Assembly (NCBI GenBank): GCA_025452005.1 | Contig: JANWJK010000303.1 | Coordinates: forward strand, 1 to 50,493 | Source: Acetobacteraceae bacterium | GTDB taxonomy: Bacteria > Pseudomonadota > Alphaproteobacteria > Acetobacterales > Acetobacteraceae | Length of the DNA stretch: 50,493 nt | Direction of reading: 5' to 3' | In this document: piece after piece, positions 23,937 to 33,034 of the stretch | Numbering within the stretch: the stretch's first letter is position 1 | Layout: every line of letters starts with the position of its first letter | Notes under the pieces: generated by a model | Database searches by the model: none | The model's input: the letters and a program-made list of their open reading frames with translations, nothing else | Told to the model about the DNA's origin: nothing | Translations under genes and position numbers: made by a program

Positions 23937-25229
23937 ATGAACAGGTGGTTCGGCTTACGCTGCATCCTTGCTGTCGCGCTGTTGGCCGTCATGGCGGCGC
24001 CACGAACGGCGGCGAATGCGGAAGACGTGACGCTGACCGTCTGGTCGCATGAGGCAGACGAGGACGCGAAGGTCGCATTCCGCGAGCTTGCCGCGCGCAA
24101 CCTCGAGAAGGCGCATCCCGGCGTTACCGTGAAGATCACCTGGTTCGAGAAGAACCCGTTGTTGGCAGCGCTCAAGACCGCGCTGCCGGCGGGCCAGGGT
24201 CCGGACGTCCTGTATGTCGAGCCGGATTGGACCGAGTATGTCGAGGCCGGCTACCTCGAGCCGCTCGATAACCTGGTGAACTGGAACAACATCGAGCCGT
24301 GGGCAAGACAGGTTTGGATGCACAACGGCAAGACCTATGGCATTCCGCAGGAGGCCTATACCAACGAGATCTATTACAACAAGGACCTGCTGAAAAAGCT
24401 CGGCGTCGAGCTGCCGGCGAACGCGCAGTTCACCCAGGCGCAGTTCCTCGATCTGGTGAAGAAGGCAAGGGCCGCCGGCATCACGCCTATCGCGCAGGGC
24501 GTCGGCGATCGTCCGTTCCCAGGCGCCTACATCGTCGGCGAAGCCCTGCTCCGCAAGCTCGGCAAGGACGATTACCGCAAGCTGTGGACCGGCAAGCTTT
24601 CCTTCGAGGATCCGCGCGTCGTCGAGGTGTTCAAGTGGGTGAAGGAACTGGTCGATGCTGGCGCATATCCGAAGAACTTCATGACTCTCAAGCTGGGCGA
24701 GTCGCACTACTATTTCTACACGCGACCTCTGGCGTTGATGTTGCCGATGGGAAGCTGGTACACCGGCCGTGCCTTCGTGCCGGAGGATAAAGGTGGGCAG
24801 CCGAAGGATTTCCCGCTCGGGATCATGCAGTTTCCGGCGATGGACGGCGGTGCCTGCAATCAGTGCAAGACATCCGCGATCGGGGCGAGCTTCGCCATCA
24901 ATGCGGCGAGCAAGCACAAGGAGCTGGCGGCACAGTTCCTCGATGCGATGTCCACGCCCGAGATGGGCAAGATGTGGATCGAGACGATCTATCTGCAGAC
25001 CGGCATCAAGGCGGACGTGAAGCAGTTCAGCGGTCCGCACGCCGCGTATTTCACGGAACTGATGGAGCGCCAGAAAGGCACCGACTACTTCATCGGTGGG
25101 CCGCGCGACCTGGTGCAGGGTCAGTGCAAGGACAGCTTTGCCCAGGTGACGAACAGCGCGTTCCCCGGTGGGCTCCTGCCGGTCGATCAGGCGGTGAAGA
25201 TGATGAACGCCGCATGCTACAAGGGATAG
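23937..25229 (+). CDS. Sugar ABC importer substrate-binding protein (family 1)
   Basis: A 430-residue periplasmic binding protein of the MalE/UgpB type. A Sec signal (RCILAVALLAVMAAP) ends near ANA-ED at residue 28. Family landmarks include VTLTVWSHEADEDAK, KTYGIPQEAYTNEIYYNKDL and the late NAASKHKELAAQFLDAM region. The ATG at 23937 is preceded by GAGGGGCG. It is the first gene of a four-gene importer. Ligand is probably a sugar, polyol or glycerol-phosphate-type compound; the exact one cannot be read from the sequence. Confidence 0.9.
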   Translation: MNRWFGLRCILAVALLAVMAAPRTAANAEDVTLTVWSHEADEDAKVAFRELAARNLEKAHPGVTVKITWFEKNPLLAALKTALPAGQGPDVLYVEPDWTEYVEAGYLEPLDNLVNWNNIEPWARQVWMHNGKTYGIPQEAYTNEIYYNKDLLKKLGVELPANAQFTQAQFLDLVKKARAAGITPIAQGVGDRPFPGAYIVGEALLRKLGKDDYRKLWTGKLSFEDPRVVEVFKWVKELVDAGAYPKNFMTLKLGESHYYFYTRPLALMLPMGSWYTGRAFVPEDKGGQPKDFPLGIMQFPAMDGGACNQCKTSAIGASFAINAASKHKELAAQFLDAMSTPEMGKMWIETIYLQTGIKADVKQFSGPHAAYFTELMERQKGTDYFIGGPRDLVQGQCKDSFAQVTNSAFPGGLLPVDQAVKMMNAACYKG

Positions 25230-26143
25230 GGAGCCGAGGCCGGCGTGAGATCGACGCGCGCCGCGCCGCCCCCGCAACCCTGACCCTGTTCCTCGCTCCC
25301 GCGCTGCTGCTCTATGCCGGGTTCACCATCTATCCGGTGATCCGCACGTTCTACAACAGCGTGCAAACAATCGGGCCGCAGGGTCAACAGCACTTCGTCG
25401 GCTTTGCCAACTTCTCCGCGCTGCTACAGACCGATTTCGTGTTCTGGAAGGCAGTCGGCAACACAGCGCTGTTCACCATCGTTGCGACGATCGCCGACGT
25501 GTTCGGTGGGTTGCTGCTCGCTCTTGTACTGTTCGCACGCGCGCCGCTCGCACCGCTGCTGCGCATCGTCTGGTTCACGCCTGTGCTGATGTCCTACGTT
25601 GTCGTCGGCATCATCTGGGTATGGATCTACGACTACGACTGGGGCCTTGCCAACCAGGTCCTTCGCGCCATCGGACTTGGCGCCTTCGAGCAGTCCTGGC
25701 TCGGCGATCCGCACACCGCGCTCTGGTCTGTGATGGCGACCCACGTGTGGAAGTGGCTCGGCTTCAACATGATCATCTTCCTCGCCGCGCTCTATGCCTT
25801 GCCCGGCGAGGTGCTCGGCGCGGCCGAATTGGACAACTGCGGCTGGGCGGCGAAGCTGGTCTACATCATCATCCCGATGCTGCGGCCGACTGTCGTCAAT
25901 CTGCTGGTGCTGAGCTTCATCGGCAAGATGATGGTGTTCGACCTGATCTGGATCATGACCGGCGGCGGCCCGCTGTGGTCAACGGAAACCGTGTCCACCT
26001 ACGTGTACAAGCGGGCATTCGACTGGAACACGTTCGATCTCGGCTATCCGTCGGCGGTCGCGGTGCTGTGGTTCATCATCATCCTGGCATTCATCGTTCT
26101 GATGACACGGCTGCTGCGCCAGCACGATCGGCTTGAATTCTAG
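25214..26143 (+). CDS. Sugar ABC importer permease 1 (MalF/UgpA-like)
   Basis: A 309-residue membrane permease with six predicted helices beginning at TLTLFLAPALLLYAGFTIYP. The EAA-type loop is GEVLGAAELDNCGWAAKLVYI, which binds the ATPase. The only suitable in-frame ATG before the first helix is at 25214, giving a 16-bp overlap with the end of the binding-protein gene; the frame is open much further upstream but only as an overlap of that gene. Ribosome site is weak, so coupling to the previous gene is likely. Confidence 0.9.
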   Translation: MLQGIGSRGRREIDARRAAPATLTLFLAPALLLYAGFTIYPVIRTFYNSVQTIGPQGQQHFVGFANFSALLQTDFVFWKAVGNTALFTIVATIADVFGGLLLALVLFARAPLAPLLRIVWFTPVLMSYVVVGIIWVWIYDYDWGLANQVLRAIGLGAFEQSWLGDPHTALWSVMATHVWKWLGFNMIIFLAALYALPGEVLGAAELDNCGWAAKLVYIIIPMLRPTVVNLLVLSFIGKMMVFDLIWIMTGGGPLWSTETVSTYVYKRAFDWNTFDLGYPSAVAVLWFIIILAFIVLMTRLLRQHDRLEF

Positions 26144-26147
26144 CCGA

Positions 26148-26960
26148 ATGTGGCGGCGCACCCCGCTCCTGCTCTTCGTGCTGCTCTACACGGTGGTAAG
26201 CGGCGGTCCGTTCATCTGGGTCGCGGTCATGTCGGTGCGAACGACACCGGAGATCTTCGCAAGCCCCTATGCGCTGCCCTCCCGCTTCCATTGGGAAAAA
26301 TTCGTCCAGGCCTGGGCGCATTCCAACTACAGCACCTACTTCTGGAACAGCATCATCGTCGTGTCGACGGCAGTGGTTCTGATCACCATTTTCGGCGCAA
26401 TGGCGGCGCACTGCCTGGCCCGCTACCGGTTCCGCGGCAACCGCCCTATCCGCTTCCTGATCCTGTCGGGGATGATCCTGCCGCCGCAGCTTCTCATCCT
26501 GTCGCTGTTCCAGATCCTGCTCGACTATCACCTCTATAATACTTTGACCGGCCTTATCCTGGTCTATGTTGCCGGGCACCTGGCTATGACTGTCTATATC
26601 CTCGAAGGCTTCTTCGCCCAGATTCCTCAGGATCTGTTCGATGCAGCGCGCATGGACGGCTACGGCGATTTCGAGATCTTCTGGCGTATCACCTTGCCGG
26701 TCGGCGCACCCGCGCTGTTCACCACTGTTACGCTCAATTTCATCGTCCTATGGAACGAGTTTCTCTACGCGGTCGTGCTGCTCACCGAGGATGACAAGCG
26801 CACCCTGCCTCTCGGCATCATGCACTTCATGGGCAGTCATCAACTCGACGTCGGCATGGTGGCGACAGGCCTGATGATCGCAATCACCCCGGTGATCGTG
26901 CTCTACGCCCTCTTCTCCGACACGATGATCAGAGGCATGACCGCCGGAGCCGTGCGCTGA
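26148..26960 (+). CDS. Sugar ABC importer permease 2 (MalG/UgpE-like)
   Basis: A 270-residue permease, partner of permease 1. The N-terminal helix LLLFVLLYTVVSGGPFIWV is followed by the MalG-type loop, and QIPQDLFDAARMDGYGDFEIF is the EAA coupling motif. The ATG at 26148 is preferred over a TTG at 26133 that overlaps permease 1. Neither has a good ribosome site. The stop shares one base with the ATPase start (TGATG). Confidence 0.92.
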   Translation: MWRRTPLLLFVLLYTVVSGGPFIWVAVMSVRTTPEIFASPYALPSRFHWEKFVQAWAHSNYSTYFWNSIIVVSTAVVLITIFGAMAAHCLARYRFRGNRPIRFLILSGMILPPQLLILSLFQILLDYHLYNTLTGLILVYVAGHLAMTVYILEGFFAQIPQDLFDAARMDGYGDFEIFWRITLPVGAPALFTTVTLNFIVLWNEFLYAVVLLTEDDKRTLPLGIMHFMGSHQLDVGMVATGLMIAITPVIVLYALFSDTMIRGMTAGAVR

Positions 26961-28063
26961 TGGCCGTGGTTGCGATCGACGGCCTCGGCAAGCGCTATCC
27001 CGGCAGCAGCGAGCCAGCGGTCGAGGACTTCACCCTGACGATTGGCGACGGCGAGTTCATGGTGCTACTCGGCCCGTCCGGCTGCGGCAAATCATCGGTG
27101 CTGCGCATGATCGCCGGCCTCGAGCCGATCACCACGGGCACGATAGCGATCGACGGCAGGGTAGTGAACCAGGTTCCGGCCAAGGAACGCGACATAGCGA
27201 TGGTGTTCCAGTCCTATGCCCTCTATCCGCACATGGACGTCTTCAACAATCTTGCCTTCGGTTTGCGGCGGCGGAGTGTGCCCGCGGCAGAAATCGACCG
27301 GCGGGTCAGGCAGGCGGCCGACAAGCTCGGCCTCACGCCATATCTCCGGCGCAAGCCGCACGCATTGTCAGGCGGGCAGCGGCAACGTGTTGCGCTGGGC
27401 CGCGCCATCGTGCGCGAACCCAAGGTGTTCCTGTTCGACGAGCCGCTGTCGAACCTGGACGCCGCGCTGCGGGTTTCGACGCGCAACGAGCTGATCCGGC
27501 AGCAGCATGAGATCGGCATCACGACCATTTATGTCACGCACGATCAGGTCGAGGCGATGACCATGGGCCATCGCATCTGCATCATGGACAAGGGCGAGGT
27601 CGTCCAGATCGGCGCGCCGCTCGAGGTCTATCGCAGCCCGGCCAATACCTTTGTCGCACGGTTTCTCGGCAACCCGCCGATGAACCTCGTGCCGATCGAA
27701 CTTGGCCAGTCCTCCGGGCGGTTGGGAAACGTCGATATTCCCCTACGCTCGTGGTCCCCGCGTGCGCTGGGGCACGCGCGCACCGTTCTGCTCGGCATTC
27801 GCCCCGAGGATCTGTACGAAACGCCCCCACGTCCCGGCGACGACCTGGTACCGATCGCCATGCAGGTCAGCGCGGTCGAGCCGCTCGGCGCCGAGACGCT
27901 GCTGGTGCTGACGCTCGACGATGGCACGACGGACATCATCGCACGCGTCGGGCGCGACACGCGCCTCCGCATCGGCGAGCGCGCCACCGTCCTGCTCGAC
28001 ACGACGGCGGTCCATCTTTTCGACCCGACGACGACGCGCGTGATTCCACGTGACCTGCCGTAA
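26960..28063 (+). CDS. Sugar ABC importer ATPase (MalK/UgpC-like)
   Basis: A 367-residue ATPase. Walker A GPSGCGKSS, Q-loop region MVFQSYALYPHMDV, signature LSGGQRQRVALGRAI, Walker B VFLFDEPLSNLDAALR and switch THDQVEAMTMG are all in order. The C-terminal 120 residues form a TOBE-type regulatory domain with LLGIRPEDL. It completes the importer. Its TAA is immediately followed, without any base between, by the stop of the convergent gene. Confidence 0.95.
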   Translation: MAVVAIDGLGKRYPGSSEPAVEDFTLTIGDGEFMVLLGPSGCGKSSVLRMIAGLEPITTGTIAIDGRVVNQVPAKERDIAMVFQSYALYPHMDVFNNLAFGLRRRSVPAAEIDRRVRQAADKLGLTPYLRRKPHALSGGQRQRVALGRAIVREPKVFLFDEPLSNLDAALRVSTRNELIRQQHEIGITTIYVTHDQVEAMTMGHRICIMDKGEVVQIGAPLEVYRSPANTFVARFLGNPPMNLVPIELGQSSGRLGNVDIPLRSWSPRALGHARTVLLGIRPEDLYETPPRPGDDLVPIAMQVSAVEPLGAETLLVLTLDDGTTDIIARVGRDTRLRIGERATVLLDTTAVHLFDPTTTRVIPRDLP

Positions 28064-29641
28064 TCAGACGCGACGCGCGCCCCAGAACAGCGGGAAACCG
28101 TCAGGAATGCCATCGACGGTGTTCTGCCAGGCCATCGGCTGATACCAGATGCCGACCGGCAGATGGGGCACATCGATCCAGCACTGGCGCTGAATGTCGG
28201 CGGCGATCTGCTTCTGTGCCGTGACGTCGGGCGCATCGACCCAGGCGGCGCGGAGTTCCTCGATGCGAGGGCTGTTGGTCCAGCCGAACCACGCCTTCTC
28301 TCCGGTGGTGCGCAGGAAGTGCAGCAGCGGTGTCTGCATGTCGAGGCCGTTGGCGGTGGTGAACAAGGCACTCCAGCCGCCCTTGTCCACCGGCTCCTTG
28401 TTCTCGCGCCGCACGATCGCCGTGCCCCAGTCCAGCACCTGGACATCGAGGTTGAAGCCGGCCGATTTCAGCATTTCGGCGCCGACATCGGCCATCGCCT
28501 TGCGGTAGTGCGGATCCTGCGGCGCGAGCAGCACGGTCCTTTCGTTGTTGTAGCCGGCCTCCTTGATCGCCGCGCGCACCTTGGCGATATCGCGCGGGCG
28601 GTTCAGCACGTCCATGCCCGCGTCCGAGGCCATGTCGGTGCCCGGCGTGAAGATACCGACACCGGCACGCCACATCGCTGGGTCCTCACCGGCAATGGCG
28701 ATCATGTAGTCCGACTGCACCACCGCTCCCAACAGCGCGCGGCGGATCGCCGCGTTGTTGAACGGCGGCTGCAGGTTGTTCATCTTCATGAAACCAAGCG
28801 TGCCGTTTCGATCCTTGATCTCAACCTTGATCTTGCCGGTGCGCTTCAGTACCGGCAGCAGGTCCGCGGTCGGCAGTTCCCACCAGTCCATCTCGCCGGA
28901 CTGCATCGCACTGGCCGACGTGCCATCGTCGGGGCTGGTGTGCCACTCGACACGCTCGAAGTGAACCACCTTGCCGCCGGCGGTCCATCCGGTGGTCTTT
29001 TCCGCGCGCGGCTGATAGCGGTCGAACTTGGTATAGACGGCGAGCGAACCCGACACCCACTCGTCGGCCTTGAAGCGGAACGGACCGCTACCGACCATTT
29101 CGCTGACTGCCTTGAACGGGTCCGTGCTGGCCAGGCGCTCCGGCATCATCGCGCAGATCGGCGTGGAGATCTTGCCGAGCGCGTAAGGCAGGATCTGGAA
29201 CGGTCGCTTCAGGCGGAACCGGATCGTCTTGTCGTCGATTGCGGCGAGTTCGTCGGTGCGAGCCATGAGCAGGCTGCCGATGCCGTCGCGCACCGCCCAG
29301 CGGCGGATCGAGGCCACGCAGTCGCGCGCCAGCACCTTCTCGCCATCGTGCCAGAACAGCCCGTCGCGCAGGGTCAGCTTCCAGCGCTTGCCGTCGTCTT
29401 CGACAGTGAAGCCGTCCAGCATCTGCGGCTGGATCTGGTAGGCGCTGTCCATGCCGAACAGCGTGTCGAACACCATCATGCCGTGGTTGCGCGCGGTGTA
29501 GACGGTGGTGGCGATCGGGTCGAGGATCGTGAGGTCGGACTGCGGAATGAACTTCAGCGGCGCGGTGGCGGCGGCGCGCGAGATCGAGGGCGCTGCGAGA
29601 ACGGCAGCAGTTCCAGCCATGAACGTACGGCGCCGAATCAT
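28064..29641 (-). CDS. Peptide-type ABC substrate-binding protein, orphan
   Basis: A 525-residue family-5 solute-binding protein with a Tat-like signal (MIRRRTFMAGTAAVLAA). Landmarks include FIPQSDLTILDPIATTVYTAR, LFWHDGEKVLARDCVASIRRWAVRD region and a late GGWSALFTTANGLDMQTPL segment, which is characteristic of a subgroup distinct from the three tandem binding proteins at 10457-15177. No permease or ATPase gene is next to it, so it must share a transporter encoded elsewhere. It ends back-to-back with the sugar ATPase. Confidence 0.91.
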   Translation of the reverse strand: MIRRRTFMAGTAAVLAAPSISRAAATAPLKFIPQSDLTILDPIATTVYTARNHGMMVFDTLFGMDSAYQIQPQMLDGFTVEDDGKRWKLTLRDGLFWHDGEKVLARDCVASIRRWAVRDGIGSLLMARTDELAAIDDKTIRFRLKRPFQILPYALGKISTPICAMMPERLASTDPFKAVSEMVGSGPFRFKADEWVSGSLAVYTKFDRYQPRAEKTTGWTAGGKVVHFERVEWHTSPDDGTSASAMQSGEMDWWELPTADLLPVLKRTGKIKVEIKDRNGTLGFMKMNNLQPPFNNAAIRRALLGAVVQSDYMIAIAGEDPAMWRAGVGIFTPGTDMASDAGMDVLNRPRDIAKVRAAIKEAGYNNERTVLLAPQDPHYRKAMADVGAEMLKSAGFNLDVQVLDWGTAIVRRENKEPVDKGGWSALFTTANGLDMQTPLLHFLRTTGEKAWFGWTNSPRIEELRAAWVDAPDVTAQKQIAADIQRQCWIDVPHLPVGIWYQPMAWQNTVDGIPDGFPLFWGARRV

Positions 29642-29711
29642 CCCTTGGTCCTTCCTGGGCTTTTTGCACCGGAAATCTCGGCGGTCCGGATTGCGCTGTA
29701 AAGCTCACGGC

Positions 29712-30920
29712 TCAGTCTTGTCGCCGGAACAGCACGAGTGCCGCGGCCACCAGTTGCAGCGCGATGCAAAGCGCGATCGCTGCGTCGTAGGAACCGGTGG
29801 CGTCGCGCGCCAGGCCCAACAGCGTCGGTCCGAACGCCAGAGTTGCCTGCCCCACCATCGAACTCAGCCCGATCGCCACACCGAACGAATGCGGCGGGAA
29901 CTCGCGCTGCACGATCAGCGCCGGCAGCGTGATGACATTCCCGACCGAAAGTCCGAATACCACGCTGCCGATGTAGAGCGCCTCCGGTCGGTCCGGCATC
30001 GCTAGCATCAACGCCAGTCCCGCAGCCTGTGATGCGAAGCTGGCAGCCGATGCGGCGCGTTGATTGACCCGGTCGATCACCGGAGCGAATGCGAGCCGTC
30101 CGCCTGCCGCCGCGATCGCGGTGGCGGCGATGGCAATCCCGGTGCTGTCGCTGCCAAGGTGGGGCAGCAGGAACGCGACCTGGTGCACGATGAAGCCGAC
30201 CTGCGCCGCCAGCGCCAGGGCAAACGGCAGCGCGACACTCCAGAAATGCAGGCTTCGCAGCATATGCCCCGACGAATGCCTGTCCACGCCTGCCGCCGCC
30301 TGCTCCCGCACTGCCACGCGTCCCACGCCGAACATCACGATCGGCAGCAGGATCGCCAGCGTGGCCGGCACGAGCAGCAGCACCGCCTGTTCGAGTCCCA
30401 TGCGGTGCACCAACGCCACCAGCAAGGGGGTGATGGTGAAGCCGCCGGCACTGGCGCCGTTCAGCGCCAGGCTGAGTGCCAGGCCACGCCTGCGGTCGAA
30501 CCAGTACGCCAAAGTCGTGGCGATCGCCGTGATGGTGGTCGCGGCCCAGCCGGCCGCCATCACGATACCGCAGACATAGAGCTGCCACGGCGCCTGCGCG
30601 CGGCTCATGCCGATGACGCCGATCCCGAGAACGATCGCGCCCGATGCGAGCAGCAGACGCGGGCCAAGCAGCTCGATGGCACGGTGTACGCGCGTAAGCA
30701 GCACCGCGCCGACGAGGTAATAAACCGTGGTCGCCGAGGCGATCAGCGAGGCCGGCCAGCCGCGTGTCTGGTGCAGGTCGGCGAAGTAGACCGACTGGCC
30801 GTAGAAGCCGAAGCCCCAGGCGAAGACGGCGGTGCAGAAGCAGGCCAGCACAACGGACCAGCCGCGGCGAAATTCGCCCGCTGGAGCTTCAGTGGATGCA
30901 GCGACAACGATCTGGCTCAT
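29712..30920 (-). CDS. MFS transporter, monocarboxylate-type
   Basis: A 402-residue major-facilitator protein with about 12 hydrophobic segments. GWSVVLACFCTAVFAWGFGFYG opens helix 1; the loop YWFDRRRGLALSLALNGAS between helices 4 and 5 is typical of the MCT/OFA-like branch. The start MSQIVVAAS at 30920 is preferred over an upstream in-frame start that would run into the control region. It diverges from a LysR regulator, a common pairing for a transporter controlled by its neighbour. Substrate is probably an organic acid, by family only. Confidence 0.88.
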   Translation of the reverse strand: MSQIVVAASTEAPAGEFRRGWSVVLACFCTAVFAWGFGFYGQSVYFADLHQTRGWPASLIASATTVYYLVGAVLLTRVHRAIELLGPRLLLASGAIVLGIGVIGMSRAQAPWQLYVCGIVMAAGWAATTITAIATTLAYWFDRRRGLALSLALNGASAGGFTITPLLVALVHRMGLEQAVLLLVPATLAILLPIVMFGVGRVAVREQAAAGVDRHSSGHMLRSLHFWSVALPFALALAAQVGFIVHQVAFLLPHLGSDSTGIAIAATAIAAAGGRLAFAPVIDRVNQRAASAASFASQAAGLALMLAMPDRPEALYIGSVVFGLSVGNVITLPALIVQREFPPHSFGVAIGLSSMVGQATLAFGPTLLGLARDATGSYDAAIALCIALQLVAAALVLFRRQD

Positions 30921-31001
30921 GTGCCGCAAGCTGGGATGCGCCGCCGCATGCCGCAAACGATTCCTGATGGCGGGCTCGGTTGAGAAATTCTATCCTGAGC
31001 C
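30921..31001. promoter_or_regulatory. Divergent control region of MFS and LysR genes
   Basis: This 81-bp region holds two direct copies of TGCCGCAA (30922-30929 and 30949-30956, 27 bp apart) and a perfect inverted pair ATGCG-CCGC-CGCAT at 30936-30949 between them. LysR proteins usually bind such divergent regions at paired sites. The repeats are the best candidates for that contact, though short GC-rich matches can arise by chance. Confidence 0.4.
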
Positions 31002-31925
31002 ATGCCCGGTCTGCCGCCGCTCAACGCCCTGCGCGCCTTCGAGGCCGCCGCCCGCCATCTCAGCATGAAAGAGGCCGCCGCCGAATTGTCCGTGACGCCG
31101 GGCGCGATCAGCCAACTGGTGCGTGGCCTGGAAGCGCGGGTCGGCACCCAACTGTTCCGCCGCGGGAACCGCTCGCTGGTACTGACCGAGGCGGGGCAGA
31201 CCTATTCCGCCCCGATCCGCCACGCGTTCCGCCAGATCGGCGAGGCGACGCGGCGGCTTCAGGCGCTGCCCAACGCGGGCGTGCTGACGGTCAGCGCGCC
31301 GCCCGCCTTCGCGGCATCGTGGCTTGTGCCGCGGCTCGGCCGGTTCCGCGCGCGGCATGCCGATATCGAGCTCAACATCGCCACCACCCGCGGCCTGGCG
31401 AATTTCGCTGCCGATGGGGTTGATGTGGCGATCCGCCACGGTCTCGGGCGCTATCCCGGCCTGCGTTGCGATCGGATCGCCGGAATCGCCATGATACCGG
31501 TGTGCAGCCCACGGTTTCTTGCCTCGCTGAGCGAACGGCCGCTGCACCCGGTGGATCTGCTCGGGGCGCGGCTGCTGCACGACGCGGAGCGGCAGGACTG
31601 GGCATTGTGGTTCCAGGCGCAGGACGTCACCGACATCAGCCATGCCGTGTCGAGCGGCATCAGCTTCGACGACCAGACGCTGCTGATCCGCGCGGCGGCG
31701 TCGCATCAGGGCATCGCACTGGTGACCGAGACGCTGGCGCGACCGGAACTCGAGCAGGGCGGTCTCGTGCGCGTGCTGGATGTGGACTGGCCGCAGGAGT
31801 TTGCCTATTGGCTGGTGGGGCCGCGCGCCACGGCGGACCAACCCAAGATCGTGGCCTTCCGCGACTGGCTGATCAGCGAGAGCGCCCGTCCAGCCACGCG
31901 AGCAGCGCGGGGCCGAACACCTTGA
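31002..31925 (+). CDS. LysR-family transcriptional regulator (GcvA-like)
   Basis: A 307-residue regulator. The winged helix-turn-helix occupies about residues 5-63 (LNALRAFEAAARHLSMKEAA, then VTPGAISQLVRGLE), followed by the linker helix and a periplasmic-binding-like effector domain starting at LTVSAPPAFAASWLVPRL, the form seen in GcvA and AmpR relatives. It is transcribed away from the MFS gene and probably controls it. Its last 53 bp overlap the 3' end of the convergent DUF3445 gene. Confidence 0.92.
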   Translation: MPGLPPLNALRAFEAAARHLSMKEAAAELSVTPGAISQLVRGLEARVGTQLFRRGNRSLVLTEAGQTYSAPIRHAFRQIGEATRRLQALPNAGVLTVSAPPAFAASWLVPRLGRFRARHADIELNIATTRGLANFAADGVDVAIRHGLGRYPGLRCDRIAGIAMIPVCSPRFLASLSERPLHPVDLLGARLLHDAERQDWALWFQAQDVTDISHAVSSGISFDDQTLLIRAAASHQGIALVTETLARPELEQGGLVRVLDVDWPQEFAYWLVGPRATADQPKIVAFRDWLISESARPATRAARGRTP

Positions 31926-32775
31926 GGCTCTTGTAGTGCACGGTCGCCTCCGGCAGCGCACGCACCGCCTCGGCAAGGCGCGATGCGGCCAATGGCGTCG
32001 TGATGGCACGAGCGAGCGCATAGGAGTGCACGCGGATGCCGAACAGGATGGCGCCCGATTGCGGCAGGCGCCGCAGCGTCTGGCGCTCGACGCGCAGATA
32101 GAGGCGATCGCCGGCATTGTCCGCCGTGATTGCGGCATTCTGCTCCACCCGCCACTTGCCACCCGGTTGAAACATCGCCGAGTCGTCGAGCACCGACCAG
32201 TTGAGTCGCGATGCGATATGGCCAGGCTTCACCTTGGCCATGAAGCGATCGACCGGCGCGGCGAGGCGTTCGGCATAGTGGGGCACCGGTCCGTGCACCA
32301 GGACCAGCGGCTTGCCCAGCTTTTCATGCAGTCGCCAGCGACTGGGGAAGCAGAGCACGGCGGCAGTGAACAACGGGCCACCATCACTCTGCTGGATGAT
32401 GCAGAGATCCTCCTGCACCAGCCGGCCGGCCAGTTCCAGCGGATCGCAGGGCAGGGTGGCAAGATCCCATGTCTCGCCCGTAAGGCCGTTGTGCAGCGTG
32501 TCGCCGTCGCGCGTGAACCACTGGGCGGCGTGCAGCGTCAGGTTGGCGACAAGTTCGCGCAGCGTCTCCGCTCGGGCCGCATCGGAGATTGGCAGCGCAC
32601 CGAACACATCGCCGTGCTGCTCACGCAGCAGCCGGCGTCGCTCCGCCATTTCATCGGTGTAGCGTTCATCGATCTCGAACCAGGCGCTCTCGGGCACCGT
32701 GGTGAGAGCCATCGCCATGCGATACGGCCCGCTCTCGAACGGCAGGTACCTGGCCTCTGCTGGTGGCGGCGTCAT
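31873..32775 (-). CDS. DUF3445 protein, haem-dependent oxidative N-demethylase-like
   Basis: A 300-residue protein of the DUF3445/HODM family. Landmarks are YLPFESGPYRMAMALT at the N-terminus, LVQEDLCIIQQ and CFPSRWRLHEKLGKPLVLVH in the middle, and NWSVLDDSAMFQP, RVERQTLRRLPQSGAILFGI further on. Characterised members use haem b with a PAS-like fold to demethylate secondary amines such as dimethylamine; partner reductase subunits are not present here. The ATG at 32775 lies right beside a repeat arm. The gene overlaps the LysR gene tail to tail by 53 bp. Confidence 0.85.
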   Translation of the reverse strand: MTPPPAEARYLPFESGPYRMAMALTTVPESAWFEIDERYTDEMAERRRLLREQHGDVFGALPISDAARAETLRELVANLTLHAAQWFTRDGDTLHNGLTGETWDLATLPCDPLELAGRLVQEDLCIIQQSDGGPLFTAAVLCFPSRWRLHEKLGKPLVLVHGPVPHYAERLAAPVDRFMAKVKPGHIASRLNWSVLDDSAMFQPGGKWRVEQNAAITADNAGDRLYLRVERQTLRRLPQSGAILFGIRVHSYALARAITTPLAASRLAEAVRALPEATVHYKSLKVFGPALLAWLDGRSR

Positions 32776-32777
32776 GG

Positions 32778-32820
32778 TGTCATTGCGACAAGCGAAGTGA
32801 CGAAGCAATCTCCGGCCAGT
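32778..32820. repeat. Palindromic repeat family, single arm, copy 3
   Basis: This segment begins TGTCATTGCGACAAGCGAAG and continues to GACGAAGCAATC, matching one arm of the repeat at 15966-16072 with a few changes. The opposite arm is not present, so this looks like a decayed or half element. It starts 3 bp before the DUF3445 start codon and therefore occupies that gene's leader. Confidence 0.65.
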
Positions 32821-33034
32821 GTGGCACGTCGGCCGGCAGGAGGCGATGGCGCGGTGGAAGCTGAAGGGACCTTGCGCCTGATGGCCCGGCCGGGTAGCTC
32901 AAGGTCCGCCAATACTGGTAGAATGATTGTGGGGCTGTCGGCCCTGGCCCATAGAGTGAAGCACCCGTAAGGATTGTATCCACTCCCGCTCGTCTCAGAC
33001 CGTCGGAATGCGCTCGGACATGGATACAGGTACA

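Noticed and set aside
28163-29701. Plus-strand frame of over 500 codons opposite the orphan binding protein
   Set aside because: It is an antisense shadow; the opposite strand encodes a full family-5 binding protein with a Tat-like signal.
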